Source: Lolium rigidum (Eukaryota; Streptophyta; Magnoliopsida; Poales; Poaceae). Taken from it: a stretch of DNA of 64,000 nucleotides. The notes under the pieces are model-generated. The model was not told the DNA's origin. It did not search any database and saw nothing but the letters and a program-made list of their open reading frames with translations. Below are positions 42,501 through 54,250 of the stretch, one piece after another. The DNA lies in the NCBI RefSeq assembly GCF_022539505.1, contig NC_061508.1, forward strand, positions 342,315,484 to 342,379,483. The letters are read 5' to 3'. The position numbers and the translations under genes were made by a program. Position 1 is the first letter of the stretch; every line of letters starts with the position of its first letter.

Positions 42501-43622
42501 AGCTCGCTGCACTCCAAAGTATTCTCTCTTTTCCGGTTGACTTGCCTTTCTGCGTTTTACCAAATATATGTTTGTTAATATTTCCTGTCCGGGCTCTAGG
42601 CGAAAAGAGCAGCTTATCCTGGATCATCGCAAGGCTCTGGACGCCCAGGAGCTCGTTTCCAGGGGGCTGAAGGACCAGCTCATCCAATTCGGGCTCCGGC
42701 ACGATCAGGAGATGAAGGATGCCAAAGCTGCAGCTGAGGCGAGGCTGAATGAGGCTCTGGAGGATTCTACCAACTCCACCGCGGTGCTGCGGGCAGAGCT
42801 GGAGGAGGGAGGCAAGCCGCGGAAAGCGGCCGAAGATCGGGCCGCCCTCCTAGAGGAAGAGCAAAAGGAGTACGACCAACTGGTCATGCAAACCGACGCG
42901 CTTGCCCTCAGTAAGTTTTTCTTCTTTCTTTTACGGTCTTTTCTTATAAGCTTATATTTTCCGGTAGCATGTCCTTATCTTTTTTTCTTTGCCTTGCAGG
43001 GCTCTTTCCGGACTCGCAGCTGCACGCGCAGAAGAAGGTGTCAGAGCGCCGGGTTCAACAAGAGTTCAGGAATCCGGACGCGCCCTGGGATCCTTATGAC
43101 CACCTGGTCGCGCTCTCTGCCCGGGTCCAGCACATGCGCGCGGTGGACCGGCATCTCGCCGATCTGCCCGACGTGGCGATCCAGCTCTTCAAGGTGCTAT
43201 GGCCTGAGGAGGAGGTGCCGGCTAATCTGACGCTCACCTCCGAACGCCTGAAAGGTGCCGGCCGGAGGATCCGCGAGTGGCAGTGGTCAGCGGCTCGTGC
43301 CAGAGCAGATGAGGCGCTACGCATCGCCTATTCCTGGTATGAAGATTTGGACCTGGATGCCTTCCACACCTTGCGCCAAGATGCTCCCACCGATACGGAT
43401 CCAGTCTGCACCGCTAAGCGGAAGGACCGCGCCTACCGGATAGCAGAGTACGCGGCGGTCCGCACCTTCATCCCTCCTCCTCCTGACGTCACGGACTATC
43501 TTAGTGACTTCGAAGAGGAGGAAGATGATGATGAGGATGCCGGAGAAGGTGATGCTCTTCCGAAAGCTGGTGACGCGCCTCCTGAAGCTCCTGTTGCTGG
43601 CCCTCAACCTCCAGCTGCCTAA
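39527..43622 (+). pseudogene. antisense multi-exon gene of gypsy C ('putative gypsy type transposon' family), two stops
   Basis: It starts at ATG 39527 (MSSEEYLSESSSSSRQ). Exon 1 runs to 40555 with a TAG at 39701-39703. It carries the conserved plant domain known as Transposase_28 (WLYRSRRVPVGVSCRLP, VFLAHFERGFGLPASDFF, LQPHHLPGNTV). Further exons by GT/AG sites: 40633-40821, about 40873-41110, 41198-42126 (TAG at 41504-41506; Pro/Ala-rich), 42302-42388, 42465-42520, 42601-42909 (coiled coil: EEGGKPRKAAEDRAALLEEE) and 43003-43622 (acidic tail EEEEDDDEDAGEGD). Exon 3 keeps its frame only if shifted by one base. Such genes lie opposite to pol in several grass gypsy families; function unknown. 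It is nearly intact, with its own TATA box. Confidence 0.7.
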
Positions 43623-44325
43623 ACATTTCCTGTGGTGTTTCTGCCTGCCCTGCTTATCTCAAAACAATGCTTATCAAACTCTACCCTGGTATGTCGGGGT
43701 TTATGATGTAATATAAAACTTAGCTGCTCTTTTGGTTGTGTTACCATATTATCTGCCGGTATGTTATACCTGTAGCTTATTAATCTATGTTTGTCTGTTG
43801 ACTTAGCATTTTGCTCATTGTTTGCTTTGATCTTGTACTGCGAAGATTCCGGAATCGTTTCCGCATCCAATCCGATGCACACTTGGCTCTTTTGGTTTGG
43901 CTCTGCCTACCTCTTTTGGGTGTTTTGGCGTATGAGGCACAAAGTTCTTTTACCAAGCAAGCACTTTCTTGAACTTAGAAATAACTCGAAATTTTCACAA
44001 AAAACCGGTATAACCGGGGTTAGTTAAACTTTTCCGGATCGTTCGTTCCCACTCTCTCTTCTCGTGGTTCGCGTGCGTAATTCCTACCGGTTTATCTTGC
44101 TTGCCATGAAGCCGGGTTGCGGACAGCAGCAGAGTCGAAGACTCCGGTAGGTTTAGCACGTTACTAAACCGGAAAGAAAAAATGTTCAACAAGCAACCGG
44201 TAAACTGAAAAAATAAACATATTTCATGTAATTTCAGTAGGGGTAGTCCCCGAGATTCATTCGAGGTTCCGACATCTTTTATTCATAGCAAATAAGGTAC
44301 AAAAAGGAACTTCTTACACCACACT
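43623..44325. other. 3' flank of the antisense gene in gypsy C
   Basis: No gene. T-rich, including the probable 3' untranslated part of the antisense gene. It carries repeated CCGGT words as in the whole element. Confidence 0.5.
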
Positions 44326-44551
44326 TCATGAGTAGAAAGGACGCAACAGAGCTACGTTCCACGGACGCTTGGTCTCATCTCCGGATCTGTCCGCCTTTCC
44401 TTCTTTCCATTCCTGTGCATCGATTAGGTAATAGGCATCATTGTGGAGAGCTTTGCTCACGATGAAAGGTCCCTCCCATGGGGGTGAAAGTTTATGCCGG
44501 CCTTCAGTGCGTTGCACTAGGCGCAACACCAGATCTCCTTCCGGGAATACC
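44326..44551 (-). pseudogene. C-terminal end of gypsy pol (integrase tail), truncated
   Basis: About 75 codons remain, ending with a stop at 44326-44328. The text FPEGDLVLRLVQRT, KLSPPWEGPFIV and AYYLIDAQEWK is the usual end of plant Ty3/gypsy integrases, the SH3-like DNA-binding tail. It ends LLRPFYS. Upstream sequence is cut at 44551 by the inverted LTR pair. This is the only polymerase-region remnant in the window. Confidence 0.8.
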
Positions 44552-45874
44552 TGATACGTCTCCGACGTATCGATAATTTCTTGTGTTCCATGCCACATTA
44601 TTGATGATATCTACATGTTTTATGCACACTTTATGTCATATTCGTGCATTTTCTGGAACTAACCTATTGACGAGATGCCGAAGGGCCAGTTCCTGTTTTC
44701 TGCTGTTTTTGTTCCAGAAATCCTAGTAAGGAAATATTCTCGAATCGGACGAAATCAAGACCCAGCGATCCTATTTTTTCACGAAGCTTCCGAACACCCG
44801 GAAGGACCGGAGGGGGCCACAGGCCCACCAGACCATAGGCCGGCGCGGCCTGGGTGTGTACCGCGCCACCCTATGGTGCCGCCGCCTCGTTGACCCTCTG
44901 ACGCCGCCTCTTCGCCTATAAGAAGCCCCTGGACCTAAAACCTCGAGAAAAAAAAACCACGGTACGAGAAACCTTCCAGAGCCGCCGCCATCGCGAAGCC
45001 AAGATCTGGGGGACAGGAGTCTCGTTTCGCACGCCGCCGGGCGGGAAGTGCCCCCGGAAGGCTCCTCCATCGACACCACCGCCATCTTCATCACCGCTGC
45101 TGTCTCCCATGAGGAGGGAGTAGTTCTCCATCGAGGCTCGGGGCTGTACCGGTAGCTATGTGGTTAATCTCTCTCCTATGTATTTGCTCGGGGCTGTACC
45201 GGTAGCTATGTGGTTAATCTCTCTCCTATGTATTGAAGTACATAGGAGAGAGATTAACCACATAGCTACCGGTACAGCCCCGAGCCTCGATGGAGAACTA
45301 CTCCCTCCTCATGGGAGACAGCAGCGTTGATGAAGATGGCGGTGGTGTCGATGGAGAAGCCTTCGGGGGCACTTCCCCGTCCCGGCGGCGTGCCGGAACA
45401 GAGACTCCTGTCCCCCAGATCTTGGCTTCGCGATGACGGCGGCTCTGGAAGGTTTCTCGTACCGTGGCTTTTTCGTATCGAGGTTTTAGGTCTGGGACCT
45501 TTATATAGGCGAAGAGGCGGCGTCAGAAGGTCGAAGGGGCGACGACACCATAGGCCCGCGCGGCCAGGGGTGGGCCGCGCCACCCTATCATCTGGGGGCC
45601 CGGGGGCCCCCCTCTGGCGGCTCTCGGGTGTTCTGGATGCTTCCGGGCAAAATAGGAACCTGGGCGTTGATTTCGTCCAATTCCGAGAATATTTCGTTAC
45701 TAGGATTTCGAAACCAAAAACAGCAGAAAACGAGAACCGGCACTTCGGCATCTTGTTAATAGGTTAGTTCCAGAAAACGCATAAATATGACATATAATGT
45801 GTATAAAACATGTAGATATCATCAATAATGTGGCATGGAACATAAGAAATTATCGATACGTCGGGGACGTATCA
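44552..45874. mobile_element. 1.3-kb inverted pair of LTR 5' halves (foldback)
   Basis: The left arm starts TGATACGTCTCCGACGTATC. The right arm ends with the inverted equivalent. The arms meet at CTCCTATGTA-TTGAAG-TACATAGGAG near 45235. Each arm is the first ~640 bp of the same LTR family as 57670-59262. Arms differ at many positions (several percent), so they are not one read folded on itself. The left arm has a 50-bp direct duplication (45136-45185, 45186-45235). Flanks ATACC and TAGGG do not match. Frames at 45266-45767 are LTR translations. Confidence 0.8.
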
Positions 45875-46520
45875 TAGGGCAGCTCACAAGATCTAAACAT
45901 GAGGCACAAATTGGAGAAGACAACCATCTAGCTACTGCTATGGACCCATAGTCCAGGGATCAACTACTCAAGCATCACTTCGGAGGCGGACATGGTGATG
46001 TAGATGCCTCCAACGATGATTTCCCCCGCCGGCAGGGTGCCGGGAAGAACTTCAGAATCCTCCCGAGATGGGTTCTGCGATGGCGGCCGCGACGGAACTT
46101 TTCGCAGACGGAGATTCGGGTATCTGGGGTTTTCCCAAGATCGTGAATAAATAGGAGGAAGGACGAGGTCAGTGGAAGCCGGGGGGGCACACCACCCCTT
46201 GGCGCGGCTAGGGCCTAGGTCGCGCCTAGGGTTGGCCTAGCCACCCTCTGGCGCTTCTTCGTCCCCCCTTCGGTCTCTGTCTTCATTACGAGGAAATATT
46301 GACTTCGGATTTTGTCCCGTCCAATTCCCAGAATGTTTCCTGTACAACTTTTCTGAAACCAAAAATAGCAGAAAACGGGAAACTGGCACTGTGACATCTT
46401 GTCAATAGGTTAGTGCCGGAAAATGTATAAAAGTGTAACGAAGTGTATGTAAAACATAGTGGAATTGGTGTAAAACAAGCACGGAGCATCAAAAATTATA
46501 GATACGTTTGTGATGTATCA
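45875..46520 (-). mobile_element. LTR fragment of the TGATACGTC family, minus strand
   Basis: On the - strand it begins TGATACATCACAAACGTATC at 46520 and runs to GAGCTGCCC at 45876. It matches the first 640 bp of the LTR at 58621-59262 (GCAGCTCACAAGATC, AAGACAACCATCTAGCTACT). It is truncated where the inverted pair joins. Confidence 0.7.
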
Positions 46521-46764
46521 GTTGTTTACCCTTGTACGAGTCTCTCTGAAAACAAATATACATGCACCCACCTTATAGGTTCTATAAAGAATTTTGTGAA
46601 TAATCAATAATGTGGACTTGTTTGTATATAGTTGCTGAAATTTTTTAAAGTTTGACTTTGACAAAAAAAAAATACAGTAGGCACCAAATCAGTCGGGCAT
46701 AGAAAAGAGATAAAAAAAATTGTGGATCTTCTAGACGTCCATAGCTCAATATCTCAGATACTGA
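46521..46764. other. AT-rich spacer
   Basis: No gene; homopolymer A run at 46665. It precedes the MATH-BTB upstream relic. Confidence 0.4.
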
Positions 46765-46900
46765 TTGATCTAGCCATGATGGCATTCCCTAAAACAGAAC
46801 CTGTGAGAATGAATTGTAGCCCAAGTCAAGGTTATTTGGGGTTGTGCATGCATCGTGAAAGCCGAAATCGATATTACAACTGGTGATCTCTTGGGTATGG
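46765..46900. repeat. relic similar to the MATH-BTB upstream region
   Basis: It shares ordered blocks with 31136-31285 (TAGCC(A/G)TGAT, ATGAATTGT.GCCCAAG, CGATATTACAAC). No MATH-BTB coding sequence follows here. It looks like the leftover of a third tandem family member. Confidence 0.5.
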
Positions 46901-48160
46901 ACCGACGCCCATCTAAAGGTATAATTGATGCAACCCCATGGGGCATTCACAGAGATTAACGATTCTGATCCGTCCGATTTTTGCTGTACTTGCTCACCAT
47001 CCAATCTCAACCGTTGGTTCTTGGAAGGAGAGCGTCATTTTGATTGGCTGCGGGCGTGCATCTGCTTTTTACCTGGTCGGTCCTTACTGCTAGAGAAAGT
47101 GATGCAACGGCCGTTATATACCCGCCTGTGAGCGCGTTTGGGTCCTACGGCTGGGTGGGTCTGCTGGTCAGCCGCTGTGGCTTGTTTCGCTGGTGCGGTA
47201 AGGGTCGCGCTGGCCGAGCAAATATTTGGATCGGCGCGGGGTAGATAGGGGTGGTATCGACTTTGCCTTTGTTGGTCGGTGCGGCCGACTCGGTGGCGGC
47301 GCGCCATTAGCAGAGGACGAGCTCGCACTGTGCGGCGCACTATACCCACGCACGCCGTCGCAGCGGAGAGACCCTCGCCCTCACTTTTCCCTTGCCTCTT
47401 CCGTTTCGCCATCGTTGTCCCCTCATCTTCGCCTCTTCTGCCTCACCGAGTCAGCGATTCCGTTCCAGATTCGTCCTCTTTCGCGTGCTGTCTGCTGTCG
47501 CCGGCCGCCGCCTCGCTCTCGACGAGCACGAGCCTCCACTTGTGGGAGGACGTGGCACGAGGGAGAACGACGGCGAGGTCCTTGCCGCAGGTGGAGCTCC
47601 GGCGGCTGAGCCGGCTACAGCAGCGCCGCCGCCTCGACGTCGCGGTGGGTGACGCCGGCGCTAGGCAGTAGATGAGCGCGGATGCGAGATGAAGGAAGGC
47701 GCGTCGCGCGAGAGGCGAGCCTGGAGAGGAGGTCGCCGCCAGGTGCCAGCTCCATGACGAGGTACCGCCGGCGACGCCCACGGCCGCCTGCATCTCCGCC
47801 CCTATCCTCGTCCTCCTCTCATTCGTGTCTGTGCGCTCCAGGTGAACCAGTAGACGGGGCCGTTCCACGCGCTGCTCTGCGTGGGCCAGTTCTTCTCGCC
47901 CGATGCCGTTGAGGAAGACATCCCACCGCGAGATGTGGCGGACTATCTGGAGGGACGAGCCGGCATGGCCATCCTGGCCTACTTCACCGGCGAATACGGC
48001 CCCACGGCGCCCCGTCTTCTCTTGAAGGTCGCTGCCGATGCCAGAGGATTCGTGCTTGCCGGCATCCAGATATGCCCCAGACGGGCAGCGGCCTCTTCAA
48101 TCTCACGGTTCTCTCTCTTTCTCTTCTTTGGTTAACAAGAGTATTATTGTTCGCTATACC
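46901..48160. other. GC-rich island with gene-fragment signals, no complete gene
   Basis: From about 47230 composition becomes exon-like. The + strand frame ending at 48133-48135 reads GQFFSPDAVEEDIPPRDVAD and EGRAGMAILAYFTGEYG, which I do not recognise. The - strand around 47690-47770 reads [20 protein letters not shown], like the hinge of a Ser/Thr protein kinase, but is not extended by other kinase motifs. Both may be exon pieces of decayed or captured genes. Confidence 0.35.
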
Positions 48161-49273
48161 AGATGCATCCTGTCTCCTTTCAGCGATTGCTCTTGTCTTA
48201 AACACATCAAGACCAGGAGGAACAACTCGTGCCAATCTTGCTGGTTTCAGAACATTTTCAGCATCCACCTTCTCCGCTGGATAATCTCCAGAACTAATTC
48301 TTTTCAGAGGAGGATTTTGTAGCTGGTAGATTATTTCACTCTGTACCGGATAGTGAGATTTCTTTTTGTTTCAAGGATTGACAATGAGATATAACATTCC
48401 ACTGATTGTTTTTCACTTCTGTTTGTAGGTATATCTATGGCTTACTTGTCAGGAAAGAGAGGGCTAGGAGGGTCTAGCTGCTACAGCCAGGATGATGAGC
48501 CTGGAATTATCGATTTGTAATTGACATATCCTTTGGTTCATTTTATCATTCTTTTGAATATTTAGGAGTTTTAATACCGTGAACATAAAATTATTAGCAA
48601 GTTGCAGTGATAATGTAGAGCCTGAGCACATAATTTCTTTGATCAAGCAACTGCCCGTGTTTCTTCCAAACTTTGCCCTGGTTCTTCAACCATCTTGGTG
48701 AGTAACAAGTGCAAATAAAATAATATTTAGCCTGTTTCTAAATAGATATCCTTTTCTCAAATTATTTCTCCTGTTTATACTTTGTTCAGTATTAATCAAC
48801 ATGTTCATAATATTCCCTTTGTCAATGCCAGAGCCATGTGCTAGGATCTTATAAGATTAATGTGGATGCATCTAAAGGTATAAACGTTGTACCCCCATGG
48901 AGTTACCACACAGCTTAGCGCGGTTCAGCCATCGGATTGAGCCTTTAAATCTCTTCCGCGCCGTGGAATCGCGGTAAGACTGTTTTACTAATATGCCAAA
49001 ATGATGCTCATGTATACAGTAACTAGGATTAATGTTCATCCCAGTAATAGCAGTCTTCTCTTATGTACATATATTAATTATGCTCGCTGAATATTGGCTA
49101 CTGGACAATAATCAATTTTTTGGCTCATTTTTGTTACTTGAGCATTTTGATTTTCCATGAAGCGCTTAATTGCAGAAGTCGGATACAGTTACATCTCATT
49201 TTTTAGACTGCATGTTGCTTTATGGTTATACAATAAAATATAGTCTGATTTCATTAGCATATCAATGAAATTG

Positions 49274-50160
49274 CAGGTCCAAGGCATCTTTGGACATGAA
49301 CCTCAAGCTTGGTTATCATCTAAGGATGAGCCTCAAACCTATATGGATACATCAACTAAAAGCAAAGAGTCCATTGAGCTTTAGGTAATGAGTTTACTTG
49401 CATTAACATGTTACACTAATAGTAAGTTCTTGAAATATAATTGGTTTCAGTACTTCTCCTTTTGCACTTTATTTTGGACTTCTGATTGCTACCAACATTC
49501 TTGCCTCTAGAAACAATTTTACTACTCACCGCCTCCTTTCCCGTGGATTCAGTTGAGGTGCGCATGTGGTCTTGTTTTCTTTGGCGGATTCCTTGGTTCC
49601 GTGGTATCTCCTTCTGCCGGGCATTCTTTTTGGCTGCTGTCCCCGTCTACTTCTTCTCGTTTCGGTCTCTTGTGTTGAACTGGTTGTTGTTTTCTAGCCA
49701 CTTTTGGTTCTTCCACCTGTCTCTCAGTGATTTGTTCTTCTGCTCATCTTTCTTATGATTTTTGTCATGCTCACTCACATGTTTGTCTGTTGCTCTCTCC
49801 TGCTTGCAGGTTATCTTCGTGCTGGAGCTGTCCGCATCAGATGGTTGTGGCTTGGATAGGGGTTTGCCTATGATTTTTGTAAGTTTGCACCCTCTACTTG
49901 GATAGGCTTTGCTGTGGCAGTCTAATTAGTGATACCGCATATTTTGCATCTGATTTAATTAGCAGAGCTGTGGAAATGCAGGTTCAAGGAGGGCATCTGG
50001 TGGGTCTTCTTGCAGCTCTGGACAAGAACCTTATGCTTGGTTAGGAGTTTGAACCTCAAATCTAATAGGAATAGAACAACTAAAGGCAGAGCCCATTCAT
50101 CTTTAGGTAATGAGTTGACTTGCATTGGCATGCTACACTAATAGGAAGTTCCTATGAAAC
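49274..50160. repeat. two direct, diverged copies of a ~170-bp segment, 0.7 kb apart
   Basis: GCAGGT(C/T)CAAGG, GGACA(T/A)GAACCT and CTTTAGGTAATGAGTT recur in the same order at 49274-49440 and 49980-50160. CATGTTACACTAATAG corresponds to CATGCTACACTAATAG. Confidence 0.7.
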
Positions 50161-53100
50161 TAAATAGAGTTCCACGAAAATGATGAAACATTCAGCTTTG
50201 TATGGCTTATATTTACTCGGTTTTAGTTAACCACAGCGGGGTTCCTATGTAGGCTCAACAAGGATTCACTTTTTAAAATGAACATGCTTACTTTTATCAC
50301 AGCAGGGTTCCTAGAACATTTTTTTGGTCTTTTTTGGTCTTATTTTCTGTAGTGGTCTTCTTAATGCCCCGTTTCATTACAATCCCCTTGGTTCCGAGCA
50401 TTGTGTGCTAGATAGGATGATCATAGTTTAGTTTTAATTTTTCTTCGTGTAGGCAATTCAATCTGATGGATTCAGGTACCATATATTGTATCTGCAGAAA
50501 ATATGAGCAGCACGTTAAATTGTATGCTATTTGCTGCAGTTATTTAGTCCTAAAAAACAATCAAAATAGACTAGATTTCCAAAAATAAAAATTAAAGTAA
50601 GATTCTTGTGTTTTTATACATCGTGCCATAGAAAGGAAAGGATTATCAGGGACTACCTATTCTTGGATATTGCTACAGGTGGTCAGCTTAGGGAGATTAT
50701 ATTCATTTACAACGTAATACCATAATTCTGTTGTTACGTTCCTTTTTAGTGATCTTTCCGCTCTTCATATCCAGCCTATATTTCCCGCTTCTCGTGTTTT
50801 TATACTTCTGTGTTTAAACTTGGGCCTCTATGTGGTTTCAGGCTTTCAGCAATGGAACAGTGACTGCATGAGAAGCTCCAGAACTTGCACACTGTAAGTT
50901 GATCCTTGCTGCCTTTTTACAACAAGTTACTGTAAAAATATTTGTATGCGCGTTCTTTGTACAGAGATGAGCTATATTTTAATGTGACAAGTATGATTTC
51001 CATGATTAAACGAAATTTGAACTTGTTGTTGAATTACTTCGTCTTCAGGTTATTTAACACGGTTGCAGTTTCTCTGAATCTGGCAAGGTAGACTATATAA
51101 TGAGCCCCGCTTTCTAATTCCTTCCCTACTCTCTAATTAAATTTTTGTTCTCGTTTAGAGTTGTATGATCAGTGCAAAAAATACAAGTGTGCTTAAATAA
51201 TGGTGTGGATTGTAAATTCATAACAGAAATATGTGACTAGAATATATAGGTAGCATGATTGGAGTATATATGTACTAAGGAAGTTCCTTAAGAAAATTAG
51301 AGATCAAGTGACGGCTCCTTAATGTTTCTACAAAACCTGGCTACATGCTTTGCATAGACCTTTGTAGTGTAATACCCCAAATTTACGAAATAAATATTTG
51401 TGCTTTATTGAAATGCAAATAAGATATTGATACAAGCTAAGACAGGTTGAGATATGAACCATATCTTGATAAAGTTTCAGTATTGCTAGCGAAAACCGAG
51501 AAACTATGGAAGAATAAATAAAAACTAAAATAAAATGTGTGTCCTAGAGCTTGAACACTGGAAGCTGCAGTTAGTAGGTTTTAGCCGTCTTCAGGCACTC
51601 TAAGCAGCATTGTATATGTATTATTGTTTAATATTCTGGTCTGAGAATAGCTATAACAGTAAGGGATACAGAGAACTAAGCATTGGATTTTTTAGGTGTA
51701 AATAGGATTAAAACTGTAGGTATTTTGTATTTTTTTCAGTTCAGATGCTTAAACATTAATGCTACTTTTAATAAAGTTGATGGTCGAATGAGATATATCT
51801 CCGAATAGTCTTTTCCGTATCTCTACTGAAAGTTGTGTTGATCTCTTATAGTTTGGAGTTCAAGTGTTGACACTGCTAATGCTGAAATATTCATATTGTA
51901 CCATGTGTATCGAACAAGTTAAAAAGATGATGGCTGAATTCTTACTTGAACCATCTGTCATCGGCGGTTTCTTCTCAAGGGTGGTATGATCGCTGAATTC
52001 TTACTTGGACCATCTGTAGTTTTTTCTCTTTATATTATTTTGTGCTATACTTGTGTTATTGATGCTTAAATGGTTTTCCAGTTATAGGTTTCATTTGTTG
52101 AGATCTTGGTTGATGAATAAACAGAGTATGGTGGATCTCAATTAAATGAGGTTAGCTTTTTATTGCTTTTCTTGTTGATTACGCAGCAATGTCACATCAC
52201 TGCTTGGATTTTTTAGTAGCTCAGACCCGGTGTTGTGCACCCTCCATTTGAAGTTCCAATTCAGTAGATGGTGTGCACTACTTGTCATCCCTTGGATTTA
52301 CTCTGAATTTCATGTATGCATGACATTATGTGAGATGTGAACCACTTTTTTTTCAATGCACCATGACCACCATGACTAGAAGTTTTGCCTGTGTACCTCT
52401 GTGTTTTGAGTCCTTTTTATTATGCAGCGGATTTCAGTGTATCACTGCTCTAATGTTCTATTGGCTTGCTTTCTGCATATTAGGTTGTTTGATGCTCTTG
52501 CTATTTTACTTGAGGTGTGCATGATTCATGAACAAGGACGTTATCCTCTACGATGGAGGAAGCGGGCCAGAGCACTGTCGGCTGACAGCGGGCATTGAAG
52601 TGCATACGATGGTAGAGCACATGCGGGTCAGCCGCGGTCGATAGAGGCAAGGGAACGCTCAAGCCAGTGGTGAGGTCGTGGTCAAAGCGAAGGTAATCAA
52701 TTCAATCTCGTGTGGTGATCAATTTTACACCAGTTGTGTGCGCTGCTCCATTCCCCACCAATTCAAGCTTATTTTCAAAGGTATTTGTGTTGTCGTTCTG
52801 TTGCATCTCTAGAGCCTATGGTTGTTGGCTGCATTGTGCTAATTTGCCAAATTCTCAGAGCTACACATTCTTAATATAATTAAGCACTTTTAAATAGTCG
52901 ATATCTTTCCCTTTCCGTCTATGCATTCCTATGGTTTGTGTTATAATTATATGTTCCTACAACAGAAGAGCCAGAGTCATATGAGTATTTTGGTTATCTG
53001 AAAAGAAATAATACAATTCACCTCTGTTTTCTCTATACCTTTATTCCTTTGTATTTTTTGCATATATACCACAGGTATTTGTGTTTTATAGCTTAGTATA

Positions 53101-53170
53101 ATTAGCTAATTGCTTAGGTGTTTAACTTCTATTTATTAGTATTCACGTGCTATATACAAATACAGTACAT

Positions 53171-53413
53171 GCCTTCAATTTTGGTACTTATAGATGTAAC
53201 TTCAAGCATTGATGTCCTGTCATGCCAGCGGTTCAGACTGCACCCATTTGTTTGCGCAATACAGTACACGCCTTCATTTTTGATACTTATCGATGTAACT
53301 TGAAGCATTCTATTTAACGTTTTCCCTTCATTTTTGCTACTTATAGATGTAACTTGAAGCATTGATGTTCTATCATGCCAGCAGTTCAGACTGCACCCAT
53401 TTGTTTGCGCACT
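53171..53413. repeat. tandem partial duplication
   Basis: ACTTATAGATGTAACTT(C/G)A followed by AGCATTGATGT and CAGACTGCACCCATTTGTTT occurs at 53189 and again at 53339. A shorter third copy (ACTTATCGATGTAACTTG) lies between them. Confidence 0.75.
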
Positions 53414-54162
53414 TATGGTGAAATTTCGTAAGGCCTTGCGTACTGTTTTACCTATTCGTATGGTTTAGATGCTTTATCATGTGAATTCAATATTATTTTT
53501 GGCTGAAATCAGCACATATGGCACAATTGTTTTACTGTGTGCTAGGCAGGTTACTGTATCACAGGATAATTGACTCCTCTCTTTTTCTTCCGCTATCGTA
53601 TTTTCCCATTCCTCCTCACATCTCTTACTTTAGCAAAGGAAAAGTCCGCGTATATGCTTTCTACAATGATAGTGGTCCGTTGATTGATGTGATTTTCACA
53701 ACAAATGCTTTCTGTTGTGTTGATTTCAGTGATATGGAATGTGAGGTGTTTTTTTTATGACATGTCTGTTTAATTTACATGAAGCTGTATATTTTATATA
53801 ATTTGATTGCCAACATGTATGACAGTGTATGAGTTGATTACCACATAATAGTTCTAAGGTTCTAGCTTTCATATAATTTATACTCTCATGTATGGCTGGC
53901 TTTATTTTAAACTGTAGTTGATCTATGTATTACACCTGGTTGTTTGACTTCAGTTGGATAATATTCAACTTGAAGGTTTTATTTCAAAATGCAGTTGATT
54001 TTCTAGGTTTTAGCGGAAGATAGATATTTGGAGAATAGTTAATGAGAACTACTTCTTATTTTATTGTTATTCTAGGTGTCAAGCTGAATCAGATTCTTTT
54101 ATTACCGAATGTTGATGTTATGCTGTTGCGATGCCTGCTTATTTACCAGCGTGTGCTTTAAA

Positions 54163-54250
54163 TACTCCCTCCGATCCATATTAATTGACTTCAATATGGA
54201 TGTATCTACAACTAAAATGTGTCTAGATCCATATTAGTACAATTTTCTGG
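54163..54250. mobile_element. Stowaway-type MITE, right end missing
   Basis: TA followed by CTCCCTCCGATCCATATTAA is the canonical Stowaway end with its TA target site. The interior contains TCAATATGGATGTATC. No matching inverted end is found on the right; a weak GATCCATATTAG lies at 54226. Confidence 0.75.

Larger units (their letters stand above)
37893..44551 (-). mobile_element. gypsy LTR retrotransposon C, 3' part only, minus orientation
   Basis: Reading on the - strand: the end of pol (44551-44326), an intron-containing gene on the opposite strand (39527-43622), and a 3' LTR (38582-37893). The 5' part was lost or separated where the LTR-derived inverted repeat begins at 44552. The family uses a TGTTGGGGGG LTR start. 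GCTTA (37888-37892) would be the left target duplication, but its partner is not visible. Confidence 0.75.
48161..54162. other. 6-kb AT-rich, low-coding interval with intron-like texture
   Basis: No long frame. It has many TTTGCAG and GGTAATG/GTAAGT-like sites and T-rich tracts. It continues from a GC-rich island like the first exon and introns of a gene. It also holds a pair of direct copies (49274-49440 and 49980-50160) that look like duplicated short exons. It could be a non-coding transcript or a gene with small exons, or degraded transposon DNA. I cannot call a product. Confidence 0.4.

Noticed and set aside
45266..45767. 146-161 codon frames on both strands
   Set aside because: They are translations of LTR sequence in the inverted pair; similar frames occur in the other LTR copies.
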